In this document: in pieces, positions 1 through 8,510 of the stretch
Position numbering within the stretch: the first letter of the stretch is position 1
How the letters are laid out: each line of letters opens with the position of its first letter
Source: Chara braunii
Lineage: Eukaryota; Streptophyta; Charophyceae; Charales; Characeae
Assembly (NCBI GenBank): GCA_003427395.1
Contig: BFEA01000901.1
Span: 77,794 to 118,759, forward strand
Length of the DNA stretch: 40,966 bases
Direction: 5' to 3'
Program-made: the position numbers and the translations under genes
Notes under the pieces: model-generated
Seen by the model: only the letters and a program-made list of their open reading frames with translations
What the model was told of the DNA's origin: nothing
Database searches by the model: none

Positions 1-71
<71 letters not shown>
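1..71. repeat. (GA)n microsatellite
   Basis: Uninterrupted GA dinucleotides open the window and fade into a purine-rich stretch with further short GA runs to about 155. The window starts in low-complexity DNA and ends in A-rich low-complexity DNA, so it may be a whole contig bounded by repeats. Confidence 0.97.
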
Positions 72-74
<3 letters not shown>

Positions 75-95
75 TCTAAAAATCTACTATTTTCG

Positions 96-440
96 ATGGG
101 TTGTGAACCTAAGTTGTCTGATGGAGAGAGAGAGAGTGAGGGAAAAGAGAAAACGTTTTTGGGGATTCTTCCAGTGGTAATTGTAGCTTATGAAAACTTG
201 AGAATAGATATTAGGAGCGGGTATCTATTTAGAGCGGGAAGGGGAGGAAATACGCTAGGTGGGGATGCTTTTAATAAAGGGATAGAGAAGTGGTTGGGAG
301 AGGTGGGGGTGTATGAGGGAGAAAGTGGTCATAGCTTTCGGATAGGGAGAGTTAGCGCAGGAATAGAGGAGGGATGAATTTTGGGAGAGATCATGAGGCA
401 AGCAACGCAGAATAGTATTGGTACTTTTATGTGGTGTGGG
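96..440 (+). pseudogene. Tyrosine recombinase C-terminal fragment (element copy 1)
   Basis: The 93-codon frame ending at 377 contains YLFRAGRG, then FNKGIEKWLGEVGVYEGES, then HSFRIGRVSAGI. This follows the order in the recombinase at 7520-8603 (GPLFRST, FNKRLKERLKALGIYAGES, HNFRVGGVRAGI). HxxR is the conserved box II motif of tyrosine recombinases. The frame stops with TGA exactly where the other copy has Trp (AGW), and past the stop the reading still resembles the family (EIMRQATQ against KMLSQGTW). The N-terminal two thirds are absent. The RT on the other strand converges on this fragment. Confidence rests on side-by-side comparison with the second copy. Confidence 0.75.
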
Positions 441-639
441 TACGGAATGTGTCGTGGTTGGAAGCACGGGGCGGAAGTTGGAAACGAGGAAAATGTCGGT
501 GGAAATGAGTTAGATGGAAAAAAAATAGGAATGTGCGGGAAAAAGATAGTTGAATAGTATTTCATGTTGAGAAGAAGATTGCGGAGAGAGCAATGGTGGC
601 AGAGTTTGGGCAGGAATGGTGGATCCTTGGCCTAGAAAT

Positions 640-2360
640 GCAAGAGAATTAAGATTTTGGGATTATAAATGAATGAGAGATGTTAAGTGAGAGGATTCGG
701 GGAAACCAATTAGCTTTGTTTGAGGAAGAGAAAATGAGAAGGTTGGAGGCAGGGGAGTGCAAAGCTCTAGAAATAGCGTGATGGAGAAGGGCGGTGGGAG
801 GAAAAAACCATATGTATGGTTCAAAAGAAAGTGAGTTTTAATCAATAGAGAGTGCATCGATGAAAGCTGATTTTCTGGACCTCGTACGTGAGATGAAGAT
901 TGAAGTGGTGTGGTGATAATCCGAAGTGAAGAGGTCGATGGAGGGTGCTCCGATGGTAGAGAAGATATTATGCTTAGCATGAGTTGATATTCCCCAATCG
1001 GTATTATCTTCTATTTTGGAGATGAGATCAGCATCCTTATTCAGAGTTCAAGGAATCCAGAGTGGTGACAAAACTGTGTCATAACGAGCAAGTATGGATG
1101 TGATTTAACGGAGCCAAGGGTTGAAGGTATAGTCTGGATAGGAGATCTACTGCTGATTGACTTTCGGAGAATAGTCTAAGGGAGGAAGATGACAGAAAAT
1201 GCAGATGGTGTGATTCCAAAAAAAAGAAAGTTTCAAAAATGGCGAAGAGTTCCCGATGTGTTGACGAAGTTTGTAACAACTCTTGAGGAAAACATTGGTT
1301 CAAAATAATGGATGGTTCGAATTTGGACGAGATAATGACACCAATCTGAGCAGGGGAAGCGTCAGTGGTGATTGAGCAGGTTGACTTGCAAATAGTCCAC
1401 AACCGACCAGGTAAAGAAGGAAGGTTGTGAAACCACCATAGTATGTCGACGATAAGATTGTTTGATAATATGGCTGGAGAGTCTCAATTAGAAGGGGTGA
1501 TAGAATGATAGAGAGACGAGGTGAAAAAAACTTTTGAAAGTGAGATCAATTTTCCGGCGAGGTTTGCAAGGGTCATGCTTGATGGTTGCAAGATTGAGGC
1601 TATGTTGACGTGTTTGAGTATCTTAGCTGCTTTGTCCTCCAGTATCCTGATGCGTTTATGGTGAGAGTCTATGATAAAGCAGAGAAACTTTATAGACAAG
1701 GAGAGAAGAAAAGTGCATTTGGTGACGCTAAGAAAAAAACCAAGTTTGTGGAGAAGTTCTACGTAATTGAATGATTGTCAGATAAGAAGTGGAAGGTCAG
1801 GGTTTGTGAGAGCAGAGTCATCTATGTAAGAGGTAATAAAAACCTGACGGATGCGCATTTCCGTCATTATTTCCTGCATTACGGTAGTGAAAATCCAACA
1901 GGCGGAAACTATTCCAAAACAAAGAATTGTGAATTGATAGCAAGAGTTGTTCCAACAGAAAGTGAGGTATGGTCTGTGAAGAGGGTGAATAAGAATGGTA
2001 GTAGCCGTTTTTAACGTTAAAGCAAAAGAGGACGCATTGGGTTGGAGAGTCGGAGAGGGGGTTAACGAGGTCATTAATGGATTCATAGTGAAATTTAGGA
2101 AAAGATAGGAACATGTTTACAAATATGACATTCAGAATGAATCTGGTTTTTTAGGAAATTTTAGTAGCAAAAACTGGGTTGACAACGATTGGGCGGGGAA
2201 AGCTCGATCACGCTGTTAGCCAGAAGTAAAGAAACAGTGGAAGTGATAAAATTAGAATAGTGGGGAATGAGAGAGTGGTTTGGGATAGGAGTAGGAGGAG
2301 GTTTAGTACATTGGAGGGCTCTCTTGAACTCTGATGCTAAAAAAAACATGCTTCAACATT
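640..2360 (-). pseudogene. Reverse transcriptase-RNase H with C-terminal methyltransferase-like domain, decayed
   Basis: Read on the minus strand, broken frames give the RT in order. First comes ANSVIELSPPN (near 2190), matching the segment before RT motif 1 in copy 2. Then FNVKNGYYHS (near 2010), CFGIVSACWIFTTVMQEIM, SYIDDSA (the YxDD active site, near 1800), FLCFIIDSHHKRIRI (near 1690) and ANLAGKLISLS. RNase H follows as TTDASPAQIG (near 1360), THRELFAI and a degraded third motif. Near 1040 come DADLISKIEDNTDWGIS and APSIDLFTSDYHHTTS, then YGFFLPPPFSI, resembling the domain downstream of RNase H in DIRS elements. At least five frames are needed, so it is dead. Copy 2 lacks the last domain in frame. 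Confidence 0.85.
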
Positions 2361-2403
2361 CTTCTTACTGCTTGGTGCCGATGAAGTGCAAGTGAACTCC
2401 ATG

Positions 2404-2560
2404 CTAGATCCATTGAAGGACATAATGTGAGTATCTTCTAGTGGATGAGGAGAGAAGAGATTTCCAATTTGAGACGGAGGAAGGGGTTGAGAAAGCGAAA
2501 AAATTGTCTGGGTTACGGAGCCAAGCTGAAGGTTCCTGAAGAGCGAAGAGAGTTAGCTAG
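2404..2560 (-). pseudogene. Small second ORF of the element, copy 1 remnant
   Basis: The minus strand reads WLRNPDNFFAF and NWKSLLSSSTR followed by VLQWI. The intact second ORF of copy 2 has WLRNPEQFAAA, AWKSLLTPSTSK and VLNWLENC. The reading begins after a TAG and ends in one. The peptide sits between gag and RT in both copies, so it is a real element component of unknown role, possibly a capsid accessory or the N-terminal part of the polyprotein. Confidence 0.65.
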
Positions 2561-2632
2561 AGATCGGTTGGTGAACGGGGTAAGGTGAGGTTGAATAGTA
2601 TTTGAGGAACAGATGGTAACGGAAAAGGGTGA

Positions 2633-3520
2633 CTAGGCTGGGTGATTGTTGTTGCCCGAATTTGAGGACTTCGAACTGTCAATGTTCTTGGACTCGTAAT
2701 CGGTGTGAGACCACTTTGAGAGGCGATTGTAGTCATAGCCCATGTCGAACTTCTCATCAAAATGGCTTTTCAAGGTATTTTTCTTGGAGTTGTCTTTCTT
2801 ATCGGGATCTTCCTTCTTGCGGTAACTTGATGAGTCGCCATCAGATTTTTGATGCCATCAGATTTTTGATATCTACAATTAGAAACATAGAGTTTGATAA
2901 GCCCCCAAAAGCGAATGACGTGGACTTATTAGTGATCTGGGGCAATAACAAAGATTTGGGCGACAATAACTTACCTTGAAGGGTCTCTTCTTGCGATGCT
3001 TAAGCAGTAATTGTATTCGGACTTGATGGTGGGAAGTGCCCCATCCATCCCTTCCCTTATGGCCTTGTTGATGATTTATTTGACCTCCTTGGGTATTCGA
3101 TGGTCAACACAGTCCTTGGCAAGTGAGTTTACGCGAGAAGAGAAATCGCTTGACATTGCCTTCCCGAAGGACCAATGGTGATAGTTTAGGTCTACTGTAT
3201 GAAATCTGATGACGACCTCGTTTTGGTAATGTCATGCTAGTGCTGAAAAAATTATGAACCAAGCTTGAAACTCTTCATAGGAGGGTGTAGATTTGTCCTC
3301 GACGCGAGCCTGGAAAGCATTTAGTTCAGAGATTAACTTTTGTTATAATTCGTTGGAGGCTTGTCTCTTTTTTTCTTTCTTGGCAAGCTGTTGCATGAAG
3401 GCTTCAGCCGCGGTCGTGACTTCTCTTTCCTGATGGTAGAACATGCTTTTGAGTTGCTCGAATTGTTCTAAGGAGACTGTAGCAGGTTGGTGATGTAGGG
3501 GAACGAAATTTGCAGGAGGA
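2633..3520 (-). pseudogene. Gag-like gene, two exons, copy 1
   Basis: Minus-strand exon 1 (about 3520 down to 2975) reads through FEQLKSMFYHQEREV, FQARVEDKSTPSYEEFQAW, VDLNYHHWSFGKAMSS and HRIPKEVK. It ends at AAG|GTAAGT, a good 5' splice site. The same segment in copy 2 reads IELNFKHGDRGKTHAAA and KRFPLEVK before its own GTGAGT donor, so the exon structure is conserved between copies. A lysine/aspartate/serine-rich tail (KKEDPDKKDNSKKN onward, 2820-2633) corresponds to the basic, serine-rich tail of copy 2. Exon 1 carries three in-frame stops (TAA, TGA, TAA), each reachable by one C-to-T change from CAA or CGA. Confidence 0.7.
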
Positions 3521-3629
3521 GGAGTTTATGGGTTATGAAGTTGAGGTTGAGAGGTGTGAGGAAAGTAGGGATGAGGTGTTGTAGGTAGGTTAGGTATGAC
3601 GGAGAGGGGGGGTGTTAATAGATTATTTT

Positions 3630-4740
3630 CAGGGTGTTTAGACCCTTCACCATTTCATGATTGTTCGTGATTTTCAGTCAGCCTAAACAAATTGTTTTCA
3701 ATGTGCTCAGACCCTTCACCACTTCAGAACCGTTCGTGATTTTAAGATTGTCTAAAAAGTTGTCAAGATAAATTGTTTTCATACTATTTAAACCTTTCAC
3801 CACTTCAGGATTTTTCGCGATTTTTAGACTGCCTAAATCGGTTGTTTTCAGGGTGTTCAAACCTTTCACCACTTCAGGACTGTTCATGATTTTTAGATTG
3901 TTTAAACAGTTGCCAAGATAGGTAGTTTTCTGGGTATTCAGATCCTTCGCCGCTTTAAGATGGTTTGGGATTTACAGATTGCCTAAATAGGTTGCTTTCA
4001 GGGTGCTTAGACCCTTCACCATGATTCTTCAAAATTTTCGGGTTGTCTAAACACTTGTGAACATAGGTTGTTTTGAGGGTGTTTCAGAACCTTCACCACT
4101 TCAGAATCATTTAAGATTTTCATGCTGCCGAAATAGGTTGTTTTCAAGGTGTTCAAACCCTTCACCACTTCATGATTCTTTGAGATTTTCATATTGCCTA
4201 AATAGTTGTCAAGATAGGCAGTATGAAAATCCCAAACCATCCTAAAGTTGTGAAGGTTCTAAACACCCCGAAAACAACCTCTTTAGAAAGTTAGAAAATC
4301 CCGAACCATCCTCAAGTGGTAAAGGGTCTGACCACCCGGAAAGCAATATGTTTAGGCAATCTGAAAATCTCGAACTATTCTAAAGTGGTGAAATGTCTGA
4401 ACAACCTAAAATCTTCAGGGTGTTCTGACCCTTCACCACTTCAGGATGGTTCGGGATGTTCAGGGTGTTCAGACCCTTCACCACTTCAGCATGGTTCAAG
4501 ATTTTTAGACTGTCTAAACAAGTTGCTTTCAGGATGTTCAGACTCTTCATCACTTTAGGATTGTTCGGGATTTTTAGGTTGCCTGAACAGTTGTCAGTAT
4601 ATGTTATTTTAAGGGTGTTTCATACCCTTCACCACTTCGGGATTGTTCAGGAATTTCATGTTGCCTTAACATATTGTTTACCAGGTGTTCAGACCTTTCA
4701 CTACTTCAGGATTGTTCGGGATTATCAGATGGTCGGGGGT
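3630..4740 (-). repeat. Higher-order tandem repeat, alternating 69-bp and 81-bp units
   Basis: The marker TTCACCACTTCAG recurs with spacings of 69, 81, 69, 81, 69, 77 and 69 bp (marker at 3647, 3716, 3797, 3866, 3947, 4016, 4093, 4162). After an inverted block the spacings are 45, 69, 82 and 69 (4433, 4478, 4547, 4629, 4698). Long units carry an extra segment containing GTTGTCAAGATA. Nearly all spacings are multiples of three. The minus strand reads as a peptide repeat of 23 and 27 residues with core EVVKGLNTLKTTYLGSLKI. That pattern (L..L....L..L.I..N) resembles a leucine-rich repeat, but I cannot confirm the family. The tract may be a coding array that decayed into a satellite. Confidence 0.85.
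4222..4413 (+). repeat. Inverted block inside the 69/81-bp array
   Basis: From TATGAAAATCCCAAACC the same repeat motifs appear as their reverse complement (AGTGGTGAAATGTCTGAAC and similar). Normal orientation resumes at 4414. The block is about 192 bp, close to two and a half units, and would let the flanking units fold into a large inverted structure. Confidence 0.75.
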
Positions 4741-5203
4741 CTAAAACCGCGCCAGTCTTTATCCGCAAAACTCTTGGCATATTTTTTGCTCCATTTTGAG
4801 GACTGCTATAATTTTCTATTAAAAAAAAAAAAAAAAAGTTTATTCTGAACGCTGGGTGTGACGCAAGCCAACTTGCCCATTTATATTATTATGTCCCGGA
4901 TCCAGAGGTCTGCTTGAGTCCCAGAGGTTCAGTCTGTCCAGGTTGGTCTGGACTAGGTAGGTGTAAGTTTGGCATTGGCTAATCTGAGTCTTTTTCAGGC
5001 TAATAGCTGTCTACGGCCTTCCACTTAGACTGCAACGTGGACTAGGTTCAGTCCATTTCGTTTGGTAGCGGAAACAAAAAAAGGGGACAGTTTCTGGCCT
5101 ATGTTCTGGACCGCCGATCGGAGAGTCCAGCCCACTGGTGGTCAGTTTCGGTAGGCTCAACCCTTTCTATAGCTGGGCTGCGTAGAAGTAAACACGGACC
5201 AGC
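4741..5203. other. No recognisable gene; poly-A run
   Basis: The stretch contains a 17-A run at 4821-4837, which could be the tail of a retroposed sequence lying to its left. The rest is unique-looking sequence with no open frame of note. Confidence 0.5.
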
Positions 5204-5315
5204 ACTACCTTCTTCCCCTGAATATAAGGTACGATTGTTATAGTTGTATTTAGTCTGAAAGATACCCCAAATACAACTATAATGACCATACGTTGTATTC
5301 CTGGGAAGAAGTAGT
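5204..5315. repeat. 112-bp imperfect foldback (hairpin/MITE-like)
   Basis: The arms are about 50 nt. The outer arms pair as ACTAC(C)TTCTTCCC with GGGAAGAAGTAGT. The inner arms pair perfectly over 14 bp, TTATAGTTGTATTT with AAATACAACTATAA. The middle part pairs with a few mismatches (GAATAtAAgGTA with TACgTTgTATTC). The loop is roughly 12-15 nt. It could be a foldback element or a small-RNA precursor-like hairpin. A tRNA-like sequence begins only about 10 bp to the right. Confidence 0.85.
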
Positions 5316-5324
5316 AGAGGATAG

Positions 5325-5400
5325 CGGAGTTAGTAGTTCAATGGTTAGAGCACCGATTGGAAATGCGCATTGTGGTATAAGGTTGCGGGTTCAAAACCCC
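5325..5400 (+). ncRNA. tRNA-like sequence, probable SINE head
   Basis: TAGTTCAATGGTTAGAGCA fits a tRNA D-arm/A-box, and GCGGGTTCAAAACCCC fits a T-arm/B-box at normal spacing. The anticodon stem and acceptor ends do not pair convincingly, so this is more likely a tRNA-derived SINE head or tRNA pseudogene than a functional tRNA. Confidence 0.6.
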
Positions 5401-5603
5401 ACAGTCTTGCTTATGGACACCGGCAGGACGTTAGATTGACGCATGGATGGACAGACACCCCCTTGGGCTCACGCATGATACTATTACATACACTGACTGC
5501 ACACCACCCAAGGGTAGTCCACGGTGTTGTATGTTCGTCGTGGGTTTCACAAGGATTGCTTGGGGGTGTTGGTCTTGGGTGTTCTGATGATCTGCCATTT
5601 CCA

Positions 5604-5670
5604 GTAGTTGCTCATACGGTAGAGTCTTGGATTACATGTAACAAGGTCACGGGTTCGAGCCTGGTTCAGA
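5604..5670 (+). ncRNA. Second tRNA-like sequence (SINE head or tRNA pseudogene)
   Basis: TAGTTGCTCATACGGTAGAG resembles an A-box D-arm and GTCACGGGTTCGAGCCTG a B-box T-arm. An anticodon-like arm CTTG...CAAG lies between, but its loop is too long for a normal tRNA. It lies about 280 bp after the first tRNA-like unit in the same orientation, so the two may belong to one composite SINE. CA-rich sequence follows. Confidence 0.55.
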
Positions 5671-6371
5671 CCTTGGGGGGGGTCCTTGTCCAGCTTGCCC
5701 CGTTCTCTTCTGTATATACACACATGATTCACAGAGCACACACAGCTTTCAGGCATACACACATAGCTTGCGAATTACATATCACCTATGGGCTATATAC
5801 ATAAGTTTTGACACATGATGCTGTCTGTACATCTCAATACATAGATTCACAAAATATGCATATAAAAAACAGGTTGGCGGGGGTCTAGTCACTGGGTGGG
5901 GTCTAGTATCTGCAGTAGGTTCAGGTAGGTTGGATAGGGTGTCATTGGGAGTGGTGCCTACTGACATTCGGATAGAACTGTGCTACCCTGTCTGAACCTA
6001 GGGTCCATTATAGTCTCTTGGGGTCTGGAGTTCATTGTCTGGGCTTGGCGTCCACAGTTCCGGTTCGACAAGGTTCGTCCTATTCCGCTTCAAGCAAGGC
6101 TGGGCAACCTTTTAGCCTTGGTGCCTATCACTACTGTTCGATCAAAAGTTGCCTGCCCGTTGGTAGGGCAATGGTCCTAAGTGCTGGTCACCCTGAGGTA
6201 GGATAATGGGATGAGGGTTGCGGTAGGAGTATTGACGTGAGGATGGGATGGGAGGTGGTCCCATATTCCAGGACACCCGCGACTCACAGCTCCAGGTGAT
6301 CACTGAGCACTCACTGACTGGCCTCTACAACGGAGGCTGGGTGTGAGGTACCTACCTGCTGGCGCCCTCGC
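5671..6371. other. No recognisable gene
   Basis: CA-rich sequence (5715-5830) is followed by GGGTCTAG/GGGTCTGG-rich sequence. I see no supported open frame. The left boundary of the second Kangaroo-like element may lie here but is not visible. Confidence 0.4.
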
Positions 6372-6615
6372 TGTGTGTTCAAGCGACATGTTTTAGGCAG
6401 AATTCACAGGGGTAAAACCGAGGGGTTGTATTACAGGGATAAACAAAGCATGACTGCAAGGGGAAAGATGATTGTCAAAGAAACTCATTTCAAACACGCA
6501 TTCTGACAGACAGGTAGATCTTGAGTTCAGAGAAAACTGACCAATGGAATTGAAGAGTTACTGAATATCTTCACTCAAGAAAATGGAGAAGTCCTCGGGT
6601 ACCCCCCCATGCACC
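6372..6615. repeat. 244-bp direct repeat, copy A
   Basis: It is about 96% identical by eye (roughly 10 differences, no gaps) to 7211-7454. The segment contains the ATG that begins the recombinase exon 1 near its right end, so the duplicated unit is probably the promoter/leader of the recombinase gene. Confidence 0.95.
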
Positions 6616-7085
6616 GCGGGCACGGGCGGGCGGGCCAGGATTTTGCGTGGTGAGTCGCGAACCGTTGATGAAGAAAATCTAGTGACGAGCTGCCGGTACG
6701 GAGAACGGAGCGGCGCCGCAGTCGCAGTAGAGGAGCAAGCCAAGGATAAAAGGGCAGGTCCTCCCGATGAAACTTTGCTAGAAATAGCAAGTCCTCGGTC
6801 ATTTCTGGACAGGCCCTCACAAGGTGTAATTTCTTACCGCGGTCCTCCCTTGCTTGTTAAGGCCCAATGCGGCCCCCCCTTATACGGGGTTCAGTCCAAA
6901 TGGACCGCTGCGGCAGAGCAGGCTCCAAAGGACCTTGTGGTATTAAAAGAGCCCAGGGGTGTCGTCGACCCCGAAATCGAGCTACCAGGTAGACCCGGCC
7001 TCACTGAAGAAGAACCTGATCCTCTGGAGTGTCCTGATACAGATGACTTAACAGCAGGGGTGACGGATCTAGTTGCTTCCCCAGG

Positions 7086-7519
7086 GTAAGTCGTTATTCC
7101 CATGCTTTCCCGATTCCATTGTAACGCATGACAGTGTCTGCTTTAAGCACGACGGGCAATCGACTGATATTCTTCCTAGACCAATAGGAGACGAAGGTCT
7201 ATGCCTTCTATGTGTGTTCAAGCGGCCTGTTTTAGTCAGAATTCACAGGGGTAAAACCGAGGGGTTGTATTACAGGGATAAACAAATCATGACTGCAAGG
7301 GGAAAGATGATTGTCAAAGAAACTCATTTCAAACACACATTATGACAGACAGGTAGATCTTGAGTTAAGAGAAAACTGACCAATGGAATTGAAGAGTCAC
7401 TGAATATCTTCACTCAAGAAAATGGTGAAGTCCTGGGGTACCCCCCCATGCACCTCCTAACCCATACCAAGTTCCCCACCTACATTCACCTGATGTGATG
7501 AAATCTGATCTGTGTGCAG
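7086..7519 (+). other. Intron of the recombinase gene (434 nt)
   Basis: The donor is CCAGG|GTAAGTC and the acceptor GATCTGTGTGCAG|GAAATGG. Phase is 2 at both sides and splicing keeps the open frame, which otherwise ends in TAA two bases into the intron. The intron contains copy B of the 244-bp repeat. Confidence 0.85.
7211..7454. repeat. 244-bp direct repeat, copy B, inside the recombinase intron
   Basis: This is the second copy of 6372-6615. It preserves the equivalent start codon, but the reading closes after 12 codons (MVKSWGTPPCTS then stop). It lies wholly within the 7086-7519 intron and could act as an alternative promoter for the catalytic exon. Confidence 0.95.
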
Positions 7520-8510
7520 GAAATGGTGGCTGAGTAGGTTGCTCGATGGGAATCAAGAAGTGGACGAAACACAGAATCCAGGTGGGATAGCAGGGAGCTA
7601 TGTTGAGGGGCTGGTTGATTCCATAGAGTTAATCGCTCAGCATGGTTTACCAAAAAATGGAGAGCGAGAAAGAAGGCAGATGATGCAATCGTTGAGCGAA
7701 TGGTTGACTAGAAACGGGGTAGGCCGAGATATTAGCAACTGCTTGGACTTCGATGTGATTACCTTCCTTCACAGTCAATGGGTACCTGAGTTAAAGTTAC
7801 GCAGTCGGACCTTTGATCGACATGGCCGGCCCTTCCCTTCCTGCAACTCGATTGAGTCCAATTTAAGTTGCTTGAACCGCTGCTCCCTTATCTTAGGGCG
7901 AGAGGGGCCGCAAAATCCATGCAATAGTATCAAGTTCAGAGATTATCGTCGAGCGTACCGAAACTACTCTCTCAAGATGGGAGTAAGGGAGAGCCAAGCA
8001 CCTACGATGACAGCCGAAAAAATGCAAAAACTGTATGACAGCATTCGTGAGAGTATGAAGGTGAAGAGTGGTTATAGACGTGCTGAATTGCTACGCGATC
8101 TCTGCATCATGACCTACTTGTAGGAAAGCTGGCAGCGTGGGGGCGAGGGTCTGCGATTGTGTGGCAAGGAGTTAGATGAGGAGGCGGTGCGAGTGCAGCC
8201 CGGGTATACGAAGACGCTAAGAAAGGGAAGGGGCGGGGTGTTTAGGCTTCAGGAGCCCCGAGGTTCCGAGACGTCCTTCTTGGAGTTGGTCGAGGAGATG
8301 CGGGAGTGCTATAGTCACTTGACTCCCTCGATTGATCTCCGTGATGGAGGACCGTTGTTCCGCAGCACCCAAACAAAAGGTCTGCTGAGCCTAAGCGGTT
8401 TTAATAAGCGACTAAAAGAGAGACTGAAGGCTCTGGGCATCTATGCTGGTGAGAGCACTCATAACTTTCGAGTGGGCGGTGTTAGAGCTGGGATTCATGC
8501 TGGATGGAGC

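Larger units (their letters stand above)
96..3520 (-). mobile_element. Decayed DIRS/Kangaroo-type retrotransposon, copy 1
   Basis: Recognisable pieces occur in the same order and orientation as in the better-preserved copy at 6372-11970. On the minus strand they are gag (2633-3520), a small second ORF (2404-2560) and RT-RNase H plus a C-terminal domain (640-2360). On the plus strand there is the C-terminal end of a tyrosine recombinase (96-440). Every part carries stops and frameshifts, so this copy is old. The plus strand is strongly G-rich and C-poor: I count 21 G and 3 C in 481-540. The outer ends are not defined; the left side runs into the GA microsatellite and the right side into the tandem repeat at 3630. 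Confidence 0.8.
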
